DNA from: CAYTPI01 sp964439625
GTDB taxonomy: Bacteria > Chloroflexota > Anaerolineae > Aggregatilineales > UBA3940
Assembly (NCBI GenBank): GCA_964439625.1
Contig: CAYTPI010000001.1
Location: 62,001-126,000 of the forward strand
Direction: 5' to 3'
DNA length: 64,000 nt
The notes under the pieces: model-generated
Seen by the model: the letters and a program-made list of their open reading frames with translations, nothing else
The model's database searches: none
Told to the model about the DNA's origin: nothing
Part shown: positions 44,316 through 53,206 of the stretch, one piece after another
Numbering within the stretch: the stretch's first letter is position 1
Layout: each line of letters opens with the position of its first letter
Program-made: the position numbers and the translations under genes

Positions 44316-44425
44316 ACCGTGCCCTCAAAATGAATGTTTAAAGTGATGGAACCAATTGGAACTGACAGTCGTCTTTAGAGTAACAGAAATTGAAAAGATA
44401 CCCTATAGACATGATGAGGTGAAAC

Positions 44426-45955
44426 ATGACCATGACCAACCGGAAACTATTCTTTCTTTTAGCGACATTGTTACTGCTGCTGGCGCTATCAGCCTGTAGA
44501 AGCCGTGATGAACTCACTGCTACCGAGCCGATACCACAGTCAAATGGCGAAGTGGCAGTTGAGGAAATGGAATTTGAGGAAACCGTCGAAGAAAAAGCAT
44601 TAACTGAAGAGGAATTTGAGGCTGACCCAGAGAGTGACAGTCCTGCGCCATCGACAGCGGATGAGGCTTACACCTATGAGGAGAGCAATGATTTCGCAGA
44701 TGATGCGGGTGCCGCTGTGCCACCAACGCCTGAGGCTGAGCGTTCGACCGAGGGCGATTTTGCATTTGAAGAAGCAGACTCTGCTGAGCTGGAAAGCTTG
44801 CCAGATGAGTTTTATGAAACGCCGTCCGTAGAGGGTTTTGGCGGTGGTGCCGCCGAGTCTGACTTTGCGGATGTACCTGATGTTGAGTTCGTCCAACCGT
44901 TGCAAGCGGGTGAGATCAATGACAATGAGTTGTTCGGGGAATACTTGCGCTACCGTCGTGAATTTGAACAAAGCGGTTGGGAGCAGTACACACTAGAGGT
45001 AGACGTTAGCGAACGCCATGTAATTAACGTTGAGACCCCCGGTGGACTTCCGGTGCTAGGGGCTGAGGTCTTGGTGGCTAACGGTCAAGAATTCATTACC
45101 TCATTCATAACACCTGCGACGGGCACGGTCTACTTCCACCCACATGCCTTCCCTGGCGGACGGGTGGAACAATCCTATGATGTGATTATTTCTAAGGGCC
45201 AGGCCGAAACAGTGTTTCGTTTGCAGTCTGGTCAGTCAGACGAATACTTCATTGAACTGGATACTCGTCCAGCCCAGCAGCAAGTTCAATTGGATGTCTT
45301 GTTCTTGCTCGACGCAACTGGCAGCATGGGCGACGAGATCGATCAGTTGAAGGACAACATCCTGAGTGTCTCGGCACAGATCGAAGCGCTGCCCGCTGAC
45401 CCAGATGTGCGCTTCGGCATGGTGGCTTACCGTGACCGTGGTGATGAATACGTCACCCGTAACTATGGCTTCACAGGCAATGTAGAGGCCTTCCAATCAG
45501 CGTTGCGTAACGTTGAAGCCTCCGGTGGCGGCGACACGCCTGAAGCCCTTAACGAGGGTCTCCATGAGGCGATCAGTGATGTGGCTTGGCGCAGGGGTGA
45601 AACGATCAAGTTGATCTTCCTTGTTTCTGATGCTCCACCACATCTGGACTATGCTCAAGATTATTCCTACGCGCAAGAGATGCAGTTTGCCGCCGAGCAG
45701 GGGATCAAGATTCATGCGATTGCCTCTAGCGGCTTGGAGGGTGAAGGCCCACACGGCGAATATATATACCGTCAGTTGGCGCAGTACACAGGCGGCAACT
45801 TTATCTTCCTGACATACGATAGTACGCCGCGCAGCACAGATCAGGAGCCGGGGCGCGACGTCAGCGTGCCGGAACAAAACTACAGCGTCGAAGACCTTGA
45901 CGACTTGGTTGTCCGCCTGATCGTCGAAGAGTTGGAAGCGCTTGCTATTCAATAG
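44426..45955 (+). CDS. Lipoprotein with acidic linker and VWA (von Willebrand A) domain
   Basis: A 509-residue protein. Lipobox LALSAC (Cys24), followed by about 130 strongly acidic, Pro-poor residues, then a beta-rich region (about 160-280). The VWA domain (about 290-470) has the MIDAS: DATGSMG (near residue 296), the Thr of GGGDTPEAL and Asp in LVSDAPPH. The metal-binding adhesion or scaffold function is therefore intact. It would sit on the outside of the membrane. No partner MoxR-type gene nearby. Ends before a terminator serving the opposite gene. Confidence 0.85.
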   Translation: MTMTNRKLFFLLATLLLLLALSACRSRDELTATEPIPQSNGEVAVEEMEFEETVEEKALTEEEFEADPESDSPAPSTADEAYTYEESNDFADDAGAAVPPTPEAERSTEGDFAFEEADSAELESLPDEFYETPSVEGFGGGAAESDFADVPDVEFVQPLQAGEINDNELFGEYLRYRREFEQSGWEQYTLEVDVSERHVINVETPGGLPVLGAEVLVANGQEFITSFITPATGTVYFHPHAFPGGRVEQSYDVIISKGQAETVFRLQSGQSDEYFIELDTRPAQQQVQLDVLFLLDATGSMGDEIDQLKDNILSVSAQIEALPADPDVRFGMVAYRDRGDEYVTRNYGFTGNVEAFQSALRNVEASGGGDTPEALNEGLHEAISDVAWRRGETIKLIFLVSDAPPHLDYAQDYSYAQEMQFAAEQGIKIHAIASSGLEGEGPHGEYIYRQLAQYTGGNFIFLTYDSTPRSTDQEPGRDVSVPEQNYSVEDLDDLVVRLIVEELEALAIQ

Positions 45956-45975
45956 TTTGACAGGAAGCATTGCAA

Positions 45976-46004
45976 ATAAAACGAGCCAGCAACTGCTGGC
46001 TCGT
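45976..46004 (-). terminator. Terminator of the DUF4287-like gene
   Basis: An 11-bp perfect stem (ACGAGCCAGCA with TGCTGGCTCGT) lies between converging genes. On the minus strand it is followed by TTTTATTT, a good rho-independent signal for the gene at 46024. It may also act on the VWA gene. Confidence 0.8.
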
Positions 46005-46023
46005 GCCTGGTTTCTGTGTGAAG

Positions 46024-46287
46024 TTAGGCGCTTCTACGTGAACGCTTGCGGTTTACGTGGCCGCTGCGACGCCCTCTAGCGTGATCGTAGCGTGTGGCGA
46101 TTGCTTCTGCCCAAAAGTGGCTTAGGCCAAATTCTTCCGCTAGGTAGAAGACCACATCATAATGTAAGTGGCCCGGTTCAATCCAGCGATCAATGGTGGC
46201 ATACCACCGTTCCCAACTTCTTCCTGTTTTTTTGGTTACATCGGCGTCACTAACTGCCGAATAGCCAGGCACAACGGCCTGTTGCAT
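46024..46287 (-). CDS. Small DUF4287-like protein
   Basis: An 87-residue protein. Start 46287 has AAGGAG 5 bases upstream; the frame runs to 46353. The pattern DADVTKKTGRSWERWYATID, then FYLAEEFGLSHFWAEAIATRY, matches the DUF4287 family (VxxKTGKxxxEW, WLxxxxGLSxxWAxAI). It ends in a very basic tail (ARGRRSGHVNRKRSRRSA), which suggests nucleic-acid or acidic-partner binding. Function unknown. Confidence 0.65.
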   Translation of the reverse strand: MQQAVVPGYSAVSDADVTKKTGRSWERWYATIDRWIEPGHLHYDVVFYLAEEFGLSHFWAEAIATRYDHARGRRSGHVNRKRSRRSA

Positions 46288-46449
46288 AGATTCTCCTTTA
46301 AGGTCACAGCTAACTAATTTTGCGTATTGGAGCAGAAGTTTAGCAGGTTTCATGCGGAAATCAAGCTCTGTTTAAAAGATGTATGTAAGATCAGCACATA
46401 TTTTAGAACGCATGTTCTGAAGTTGTAACCCATAGACCGCAGAGGTCCC

Positions 46450-47301
46450 TTAAATTTCCGATAACAGAATAAGACGATTACCAGAAGGGTCAGTTAAAGC
46501 AATGGCACCATTTTCCTCGTAAGTGATTTCCTCATGCTGTACAACTCGCTCCGCTATCGTACTGATTGTGTCGTCATCAAGAATGACTTCAACTGACTCA
46601 AGGCCGAGGCTGTTGGGGTTAGCTGGTGGTGTGCCGAGAGAATGCCATGTATTCAGGCCAAAATGATGATGGTAACCGCCAACGGAAACAAACAATGCGC
46701 TATCACCGAAAGCTGTCATCACGTTAAGGCCTAACTGATTGATGTAATACTCATGGGTGGCATTCAGGTTAGATACCTGTAGGTGCGCGTGCCCCATATC
46801 GGTTTGGGCTGGCAGCCCCTGCCACAAATTGGCATGCACGCCTGCCAGGATGTCACCCAAATCCAACGGATCGACTGCCATACGTAAGCCGCCGTCCGGC
46901 TGCATAGGCCAGACGGCGGTTGGCTTATCCCAATAGATTTCAATGCCATTACCTTCTGAGTCACTAAGGTAAAGCGCTTCACTGACGAGATGATCACTTG
47001 CGCCTTGGAAATTTGGGTTGCCCGCATTGATGTAGTGCTGGAGCCATGCGCCTAGGTCTTGCCGAGTGGGAACGCGCAACGCAAGGTGATATAAGCCCGG
47101 TGCCCGATTGGCACGCCGTCCATCTGGTGTGTGGCGCAGCTTGACCAATGCCCGTTGATCTGTGCCTAAACTGACTCGATCCCCTTCGCTAGACAGAACG
47201 TGTAACCCAATAATTTCTTCATAAAATGCCGAAACACGCTTAATGTCTTTTACGCGCAGTGTAATTGCACCAATAATGGATGGATGTTCAAGCTGGTTCA
47301 A
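46450..47301 (-). CDS. VOC-family (glyoxalase/extradiol dioxygenase-like) protein with two VOC domains
   Basis: A 283-residue protein with two VOC (beta-alpha-beta-beta-beta) modules, residues about 8-130 and 165-283. Candidate metal ligands: His and Glu in LYHLALRV, GNGIEIYWD; HAHLQV and YHHHFGLNTW in the second half. It resembles the CatE/YfiE-type catechol 2,3-dioxygenase-like proteins of bacteria, so a ring-cleavage dioxygenase is the best guess, with a glyoxalase-type enzyme as the alternative. Stand-alone gene. Confidence 0.78.
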   Translation of the reverse strand: MNQLEHPSIIGAITLRVKDIKRVSAFYEEIIGLHVLSSEGDRVSLGTDQRALVKLRHTPDGRRANRAPGLYHLALRVPTRQDLGAWLQHYINAGNPNFQGASDHLVSEALYLSDSEGNGIEIYWDKPTAVWPMQPDGGLRMAVDPLDLGDILAGVHANLWQGLPAQTDMGHAHLQVSNLNATHEYYINQLGLNVMTAFGDSALFVSVGGYHHHFGLNTWHSLGTPPANPNSLGLESVEVILDDDTISTIAERVVQHEEITYEENGAIALTDPSGNRLILLSEI

Positions 47302-47415
47302 TTTACTTCCCTTAGAGAATCAATACCGACCACACTAAATACGTTGTGTGGCCTGGGTACGTCAATAGCTTCGAAGTCGTTTTGAATGAAATTATTTTAA
47401 GAATTTGAAACTGAG

Positions 47416-47502
47416 CGGGGAGGACAGGATTCGAACCTGCGGTACCCTTGCGGGCACAACTGCTTAGCAGGCAGCCCCAATCGTCCACTCTGGCACCTCC
47501 CC
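47416..47502 (-). tRNA. tRNA-Ser (GCT anticodon)
   Basis: An 87-base class II tRNA with a long variable arm. Acceptor GGGGAGG pairs with CCTCCCC, discriminator G, anticodon GCT in CTGCTAAG, T-loop GGTTCGAATCC. The 3' CCA is not encoded (CTC follows). It reads AGC and AGU serine codons. Confidence 0.95.
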
Positions 47503-47524
47503 AGTTAAAAACAGTATGCGGTTG

Positions 47525-47615
<91 letters not shown>

Positions 47616-47747
47616 GGTTGCCAATTTGTATTTGACACGGACAAGTATTTTATCATGTTGGGTTTTCCCAGGCAAGAGTGCGCAGTTCGAGTTCTGGAGT
47701 TCGGAGTGTCTTTAGCGTCAGGTGCGTCGCTGATAATTTGGGTTACA

Positions 47748-47779
47748 GCAAAACAAAAAAAGCCGGGCAACCACCCGGC
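47748..47779 (-). terminator. Terminator of the response-regulator gene
   Basis: GCCGGG-(6)-CCCGGC on the minus strand, followed by CTTTTTTTG. It ends transcription of the gene at 47788 before the tRNA-Ser pair. Confidence 0.88.
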
Positions 47780-47787
47780 CTATTCTG

Positions 47788-48192
47788 TTACTGCCACTCC
47801 CAGATGGGCTCCCCATTGAGGATTTTTTCAATCTGCTCCGGGAAGCGGTCGGGGTCAAGCGGCTTACCGATGAAGCCATCAAAGCCACCATTAATTGCTT
47901 TCTGCATATACTGCTCGCTAGCATTTGCCGTTACCGCAACAATCTTGGTGCCTTTGTAGGCTTCATTATCCCGCAGACTTTTGTGAACCTCAAAGCCATT
48001 TTCATAAGGCAGTTGAATGTCGAGCAGAATTAAATCGATGGGAGTGAACTGGTCAGCCTCTTGGGCTGCTTTGTAGCCACTGCTGATCCACTCACAATAT
48101 TCGATGCCAAGTGATGTTAATAGACGCAAAATAAGATTGAAGTTATTGACGTTATCCTCAACCACGAGCACCCGTGCATCTTTTGGATTCAT
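47788..48192 (-). CDS. Single-domain response regulator
   Basis: A 134-residue receiver: acidic residues E12 and D13, phosphoacceptor D58 (LILLDIQLP), K110 (GKPLD). Phosphorylation-competent by sequence. Begins 56 bases after the PAS-GAF protein gene and may be co-transcribed with it. No output domain. Its kinase is not obvious. AAAGGA at about 10 bases upstream of ATG 48192. Confidence 0.88.
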   Translation of the reverse strand: MNPKDARVLVVEDNVNNFNLILRLLTSLGIEYCEWISSGYKAAQEADQFTPIDLILLDIQLPYENGFEVHKSLRDNEAYKGTKIVAVTANASEQYMQKAINGGFDGFIGKPLDPDRFPEQIEKILNGEPIWEWQ

Positions 48193-48248
48193 ATGATTCT
48201 ATCCTTTGTTGGTTGCTGTTTTCAAAAGTGTCAGAGCTACGTCGTTGG

Positions 48249-49139
48249 CTAGACAGCAGCCCCACGCTCAGAGAACAGCCGGGCGTTATCAATTGCAATC
48301 GCGACTTGATCCGCCATCATTTGGATGGTCTGAATGTCATCCTCAGTAAAGGCATTGACGCTCGTGCTTTGGACGTCTAACGCACCAATGACGTCACCAC
48401 GTACACGCAGAGGTAGAGCCATCTCGGCGCGTGTTTTCGGTAGGTAGGGGTTATCAAAGCGGATTGCTTCTTCACCGACATCTAACGCGATGCGCGGTGC
48501 GTTGTTTGCCGTTACCCAGCCCACCATTGATTGGCTGCCAACGCCGAGCTTATGTCCAATCTCTAGCAACTGCTTACCGCCTTCACCAGTTGCTGCGCGG
48601 AGAATAGCCCACTCGCCGGCATTATCGATCAGAAAGATAGCGGCATAGTAGAAGCCGAAGTGCTCGCGGATCAAATTGACACAGCGTTCGATCAACTCTT
48701 GGTAGTCCAAGATTTGTGTTGCTGCTCGAGCAACCTCTGATGAGGCCAACAGTTGCATGCTGCGCTGCTGCAATTCCTTAAGCAGTCGCATCTCGTCACT
48801 GAGATTCTTAATTGAGTAAACAACGCCTGCAACTTTCTTCTCTTTCATTAAGGGGCCGGCCCGTAGTTCGACCGGGATGTTGCGTCCGCGCTTTGTAAGC
48901 AAGTCTCGAACGAAGGTATCCGTCTTTTTCCCTTTTTTGACCGTTGCGAGAATTTCTTTGATTGTTTCTTCGAATGCATCCGAGGCAAAGCCTGTCATTT
49001 TCAGCCCACTAGCATCCTCGCGAGAATATTCCAGTAAGTCAAGGACATCATCGTTTATCTCTGAAATGTTGCCGTCAAGATCAGTTACGATGACACCTTG
49101 GGGAATGCTGTTGATCAATTGGCGAACGTCAAGATCCAC
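48249..49139 (-). CDS. PAS-GAF sensory protein without a kinase domain
   Basis: A 296-residue soluble protein. PAS domain at about 5-118 (GVIVTDLDGNISEINDDVLD) and GAF at about 130-290 with the DNPYLPKTRAEMALPLRVRG block shared with the GAFs of the giant kinase at 55536-62987. No HisKA, cyclase or other output; the protein ends after the GAF. The GTG start at 49139 has GAGGGAG 7 bases upstream. It could be an adaptor that senses a ligand and interacts with the neighbouring receiver or another kinase. Confidence 0.8.
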   Translation of the reverse strand: MDLDVRQLINSIPQGVIVTDLDGNISEINDDVLDLLEYSREDASGLKMTGFASDAFEETIKEILATVKKGKKTDTFVRDLLTKRGRNIPVELRAGPLMKEKKVAGVVYSIKNLSDEMRLLKELQQRSMQLLASSEVARAATQILDYQELIERCVNLIREHFGFYYAAIFLIDNAGEWAILRAATGEGGKQLLEIGHKLGVGSQSMVGWVTANNAPRIALDVGEEAIRFDNPYLPKTRAEMALPLRVRGDVIGALDVQSTSVNAFTEDDIQTIQMMADQVAIAIDNARLFSERGAAV

Positions 49140-49490
49140 TCTTCTACTCCCTCGTATGGTCTGGTTTTGTAGTTGGGTTAAGGTTAATTTGCTGTCATAT
49201 CTATCTGACTGCGCCCGTATAGTGAGTATAGCACGCTAGAGAAACACGATAGAAACAATTTAGCTACAATTTAGTCTTAATTGCAAGGCAGACTGTAATG
49301 ACATCCTAATCTTATTTGTGTAATGAACGTTTATACTATGTATGGGTGGGAAAACAATGCCGGGAAGCACCGTTTGCCTCACTAAATAACGTGATCATGC
49401 AGCACGTATCCAATGTGTCACTTACGCTTGACATGTATTGTGCTAGCTGGATGCGAATTGACCTATCTGTTCTAAATTGTGGAGTAAGAG
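49140..49490. other. Intergenic region between divergent signalling genes
   Basis: About 350 AT-rich bases between the PAS-GAF gene and the receiver-kinase gene. TTGACA occurs at 49428-49433 and TATACT at 49332-49337, but neither has a partner hexamer at correct spacing. No open frame with a ribosome site, no terminator and no recognised RNA. Confidence 0.45.
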
Positions 49491-50654
49491 ATGTCTGATA
49501 TAAAAAGTGATGCATCACATATGATTTTACTCGTCGATGATGATCCAGCAATTCTTGAAGGCGTCGCCGACTTGCTGCGTCTGTATAACTATAACGTCAT
49601 AACGGCAATTGACGGCAGCGATGCACTATCACAAATGCAGCTTACTAAGCCAGACATCATCGTCTCTGATATTATGATGCCAGACATGGACGGCTACGAG
49701 TTTTTTGAAACGGTACGGGCAAATGCTTCATGGACAACAATTCCGTTTATCTTCTTAACCGCCCGTGGTCAAGCAAAAGATATTCGTCTAGGTAATATGC
49801 TGGGTGCAGATGCTTACTTAACTAAGCCTTTCGATCCGGAAGACTTAATTGTGCTGGTAAAATCACGCTTGCAGCGTGTTCATGACATACACGAGGCAAC
49901 ACAGCATGATATCGACCGCATGAAGAATCAGCTAATCACAATCTTCAGCCATGAACTCCGCACGCCGTTGACATATATCTATGGCTACGTCAACTTATTG
50001 CAAGAGCAGCACACCGAACTTGAAGCGAACACTGTTGAGGACATGCTGACGGGCGTTCAACGTGGTGCCGAGCGGCTGGTGAACCTCGTTGAGGACCTGA
50101 TGCTGCTTGTGCGCATCGATAGTGGGATCGTCGAGATGGAAATCAATATGCGCCAAGACGCCATAAACCTGCATGAACTGGTACAGCTTATATTGAGTGA
50201 ATTTAAGCATGAAATTGCTAAACAGCGGCTTGAGGTCGAGATGGACATTGACCCTGCCATCGAAATCTATGGGATGGAATTACACCTGCGCGATGCGCTA
50301 AAGCGCGTGATTGATAATGCACTTAAATTCAGCCATCGTGGCGAAGGGCTTGTAACAGTGCGTGGGTACGCTCAAGGCGATCAGATCGTGATTGAAGTCA
50401 TTGACCGTGGGATTGGCATCGCCGCGGGCAAACTTGATCAAATCTTCGAACGCTTTAAGCAGCTTGACCGTGACCTTATGGAACAGCAAGGTATCGGGCT
50501 TGGCTTGAGTATTGCTGACACGATCATTACGTTGCACCATGGGCAGCTCTCTATCGAGAGCGAAGTTGGAGTCGGGACGACCTGCCGAATTTCTCTCCCC
50601 AATAGTGGCAGTGTTTTTAGTACGAACGGTATGGTAGAAATCATCGACGCTTAA
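49491..50654 (+). CDS. Response regulator-histidine kinase (receiver followed by HisKA-HATPase)
   Basis: A 387-residue soluble protein. The receiver is at the N-terminus (about 10-130: D16-D18 acidic cluster, phosphoacceptor D60 in IVSDIMMP, K112 in TKPF). A HisKA domain follows with H154 in IFSHELRTPL, then HATPase_c (RVIDNALKFSHRG, EVIDRGIGIA, GIGLGLSIADTII). This order (receiver before kinase) suggests that an upstream phosphate controls the kinase, as in some phosphorelay kinases. GGAG about 7 bases upstream of ATG 49491. It opens a plus-strand unit ended by a bidirectional terminator. Confidence 0.92.
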   Translation: MSDIKSDASHMILLVDDDPAILEGVADLLRLYNYNVITAIDGSDALSQMQLTKPDIIVSDIMMPDMDGYEFFETVRANASWTTIPFIFLTARGQAKDIRLGNMLGADAYLTKPFDPEDLIVLVKSRLQRVHDIHEATQHDIDRMKNQLITIFSHELRTPLTYIYGYVNLLQEQHTELEANTVEDMLTGVQRGAERLVNLVEDLMLLVRIDSGIVEMEINMRQDAINLHELVQLILSEFKHEIAKQRLEVEMDIDPAIEIYGMELHLRDALKRVIDNALKFSHRGEGLVTVRGYAQGDQIVIEVIDRGIGIAAGKLDQIFERFKQLDRDLMEQQGIGLGLSIADTIITLHHGQLSIESEVGVGTTCRISLPNSGSVFSTNGMVEIIDA

Positions 50655-50665
50655 ATTGATGCTCC

Positions 50666-50697
50666 AAGAGCCAGCCTCGACACAGGCTGGCTCTTTA
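50666..50697. terminator. Bidirectional terminator
   Basis: AAGAGCCAGCCT-(6)-AGGCTGGCTCTT, a 12-bp perfect stem between two converging genes (receiver-kinase and GNAT). Confidence 0.88.
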
Positions 50698-50699
50698 GA

Positions 50700-51551
50700 T
50701 TATCTTCCGTTCAGCGTCAACTGCATTTCAATGCGCCGAAATGACTCAACGTAGCCATGTTCAAAATAATGGTCGAGGAACGGGGCATCAGTTGGTACGT
50801 TCTCAGCGATTGTATCTAAAGCTGGGAACTGCATATGCAGCAGCGACAACAGTCGAGCGGCTGGAGCAGTAGCTGCTGTACCCTGTGGGCTCAGCATGAC
50901 GCGCTTTAGCTGTAATTTACTTTTTAGGTAAGTGACCCAGCCATATTCACCGGTGCCATCATCATTGATCTTTAACATCTCGACGCTGCCCGCATTACGC
51001 ACCGACTCAAGCTGATTCGTCCAGGCGGCACGCCATGGACGCGTTTTTAGGCAGCTCAATGTGCTTACTTCATCCAGCCATTCGGCACAGGGTTCAACCA
51101 ATGCAGAGAATGGCTGTGCAGGGCGAGGCGGGCGGCGGAGGATTAATAACTCGCGCTGTTCAATAAAGCCTAAACTCTCAAACAGACGGTACGCTGGTTC
51201 GTTGCCGGTAATCACCTCCAGGAAGACATACTGAAGACGCCGTTCGATAGAACGCTCGATCATGTAATTCATCATATGGCGCCCAATGCCATTGCGCCTA
51301 CTGCCAGGGATGACACCTAATCTCGTAATCCAGGAGCGGTTTTCCCTAACGCCCAACATACTGAGTCCAAGCATGTTGTGGTTCTCGTCTAGTGCAACAA
51401 CTGAGTCTTCCAATGAAATATCGTAGGTATCAACGTAGGCTTGCAGACGCTTTGGCGACATTGGCATTGGTACAATGTAGTCGATGCGTGTCTGATTATA
51501 TGCGTCTGTTAGCTCTTCAATTGAATACTGCGAGGCCGGTACGAGGTACAC
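50700..51551 (-). CDS. GNAT-family N-acetyltransferase
   Basis: A 283-residue protein. The GNAT core at about 60-145 has the acetyl-CoA pyrophosphate loop RLGVIPGSRRNGIGRHMM and a C-terminal beta5-alpha4 stretch (LEVITGNEPAYRLFESLGF). The C-terminal half has a second, more divergent GNAT-like module (RLLSLLHMQFP, DHYFEHGYVESF). Substrate unknown. The GTG start at 51551 has a poorly spaced GGAG upstream. Confidence 0.75.
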   Translation of the reverse strand: MYLVPASQYSIEELTDAYNQTRIDYIVPMPMSPKRLQAYVDTYDISLEDSVVALDENHNMLGLSMLGVRENRSWITRLGVIPGSRRNGIGRHMMNYMIERSIERRLQYVFLEVITGNEPAYRLFESLGFIEQRELLILRRPPRPAQPFSALVEPCAEWLDEVSTLSCLKTRPWRAAWTNQLESVRNAGSVEMLKINDDGTGEYGWVTYLKSKLQLKRVMLSPQGTAATAPAARLLSLLHMQFPALDTIAENVPTDAPFLDHYFEHGYVESFRRIEMQLTLNGR

Positions 51552-51657
51552 GGTAAGTTTGCTCCGGGCTTTAGTTACTATATTCTGCGAAATACACCAT
51601 CAGGTATGAGGTGGCATCTCGACAATTCTATTATGCTGGTAAAGCCCCGCAACGTAA

Positions 51658-52089
51658 TCAGTTGGTTATAGGTTTGATATGATCTTTTATCTGATCGTGG
51701 AATACGCGCGTATTGATTGGCTTAGAAATGTAGCCTTCACACTCATATGCATCTATCATTTTCTTTGCAGTTTCAGATGGCCATGCCGTAACGACAATAA
51801 TCGGAGTATTGGGCAGGGCCTCTGGTTGTTTGAGCCATCCTGCGACTGTCTGACCGTCAACATCTGGTAGACCTAGGTCTAACAATATCAGATTTGGGTT
51901 TTGCGCCAACGCCATTTCCAAGCCAGACTCGCCATCTTCTGCGTGAAATAATTGATAATTGTGACGTTGTAATACGCGTAGCATCAAACGAGCGTTCTTG
52001 GGGTTATCCTCAATAATCAGAATCTTGGCGGCTGTGTTTTCAGTTGATTGATTGGCACTTGTTTCAGTTTCCACAGTCACACTCCCCAC
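51658..52089 (-). CDS. Single-domain response regulator
   Basis: A 143-residue receiver (IIEDNP; phosphoacceptor D71 in LILLDLGLP; K123 in ISKPIN). Residues 1-20 are an N-terminal extension that could be partly untranslated: GTG 52089 and GTG 52074 are both possible, with GGGGAG favouring 52074. It is the last gene of a same-strand group beginning with the giant kinase or the enzyme-receiver fusion; a 95-base gap separates it from the Lys-tailed receiver. Confidence 0.85.
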   Translation of the reverse strand: MGSVTVETETSANQSTENTAAKILIIEDNPKNARLMLRVLQRHNYQLFHAEDGESGLEMALAQNPNLILLDLGLPDVDGQTVAGWLKQPEALPNTPIIVVTAWPSETAKKMIDAYECEGYISKPINTRVFHDQIKDHIKPITN

Positions 52090-52184
52090 CTACAATGAAT
52101 TGCACATCAGTTGTTAGTTCGTTAAGCAAAAGTTTATCGCTAAGGATATAACCGACCTGTTCCTTTTGCCACTAACTGTTGTAG

Positions 52185-52727
52185 TTATTGCTCCTGCTGG
52201 CCTTTTGAACGCTTAACAACTTTGCTCTCGACTTTTGCTTTGGATTTTTTGTTTTCGTTTTTTGCTTTCGCGGCAGCTACTTTAGATTTACTCTCATCAG
52301 TCGTAGTCTTTTTCTTTGAATCTGTTTCTTCCGCAGGTATGCTAGCCTTCGTTTGAGCCGCTGGTAAAAACGTCTTCAAGGCTTCTCGAAGTTCATCACG
52401 GCTAATGGGCTTCCGCAGATAGCCGTCACAGCCTGCGGCAAGAAAGCGCTCGCGGTCGCCAACCATCGCGTTCGCCGTCAGTGCCACAATGGGGACTTCC
52501 TGCATAGCGGGGTTTTCTTTGAGCCGTTTAGTCACCTCAATGCCTGTGATATCAGGCAGGTTGATATCCATCAAGATGAGGTCAGGGGCAAGCTCCGGCG
52601 CCATTTTGAGTGCTGTTTCGCCGTCCTCAGCTTGGTGAACATCGTAGCCTCTCTTCTCAAGCTGCAGCATCCGGTTGACGAGTCGGAAGTTCTGGAAATT
52701 GTCTTCGACGTACAGGATGGTAGTCAT
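52185..52727 (-). CDS. Response regulator with long lysine-rich C-terminal tail
   Basis: A 180-residue protein. The receiver (1-122) has D54 (LILMDINLP) and K106 (RKPIS) intact. From about residue 125 it carries an unusual low-complexity tail rich in Lys (about 15 Lys), Ala, Ser and Glu, with stretches such as SKKKTTTDESKSK and KNENKKSKAKVESKVVKRSK. Such histone-H1-like tails bind nucleic acid or acidic partners, so this may be a receiver with a non-globular output. Separated from the upstream receiver by 9 bases; the ribosome site AGGGAG overlaps the upstream stop. Confidence 0.88.
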   Translation of the reverse strand: MTTILYVEDNFQNFRLVNRMLQLEKRGYDVHQAEDGETALKMAPELAPDLILMDINLPDITGIEVTKRLKENPAMQEVPIVALTANAMVGDRERFLAAGCDGYLRKPISRDELREALKTFLPAAQTKASIPAEETDSKKKTTTDESKSKVAAAKAKNENKKSKAKVESKVVKRSKGQQEQ

Positions 52728-52736
52728 ATAATCTCC

Positions 52737-53195
52737 CTAAATGACTGTACTTGGGTTGGTGTTGCCTGTATCGTTTTGTGCAGATGTATCGGGTGTACTT
52801 GTGCTGGCTTCTTGCTGGCCTGCTTCGCGGTGACTGCCTTGCTGAATGAACTGCTCAATTTGCCCGGCGAATGCGCGCGTATCAATCGGCTTGGTAATGT
52901 AGCCATCACAACCATATGTCATGGCCCGTCGCTGTGTGGCGGTGTCAGTGCTGCCAGTCACAGCAACGACGGGGATATCACCTGGGATGCGGTTCAACAG
53001 AGCCGCAATGGTGTGACCACCAATATCAGGTAAACCGAGGTCAAGTAAAACAAGGTCCACGGTTTCCTCACTGGCAATCTTAAGCCCCGCTAGCCCCTCC
53101 GACGCATGCTTAACTTCATGCCCATTACGAGACAACACACGCCTGACGATATTTGCACTGTGTGGGTCATCTTCAATTACTAGTATCTTCGCCAT
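52737..53195 (-). CDS. Single-domain response regulator
   Basis: A 152-residue receiver (VIEDDP, phosphoacceptor D52 in LVLLDLGLP, K102 in ITKPID), with a Ser/Thr/Asn-rich C-terminal tail. Starts 11 bases after the enzyme-receiver fusion gene with GAGGAG upstream, so it is co-transcribed with it. Confidence 0.88.
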   Translation of the reverse strand: MAKILVIEDDPHSANIVRRVLSRNGHEVKHASEGLAGLKIASEETVDLVLLDLGLPDIGGHTIAALLNRIPGDIPVVAVTGSTDTATQRRAMTYGCDGYITKPIDTRAFAGQIEQFIQQGSHREAGQQEASTSTPDTSAQNDTGNTNPSTVI

Positions 53196-53206
53196 GTGTT
53201 TGCTCC

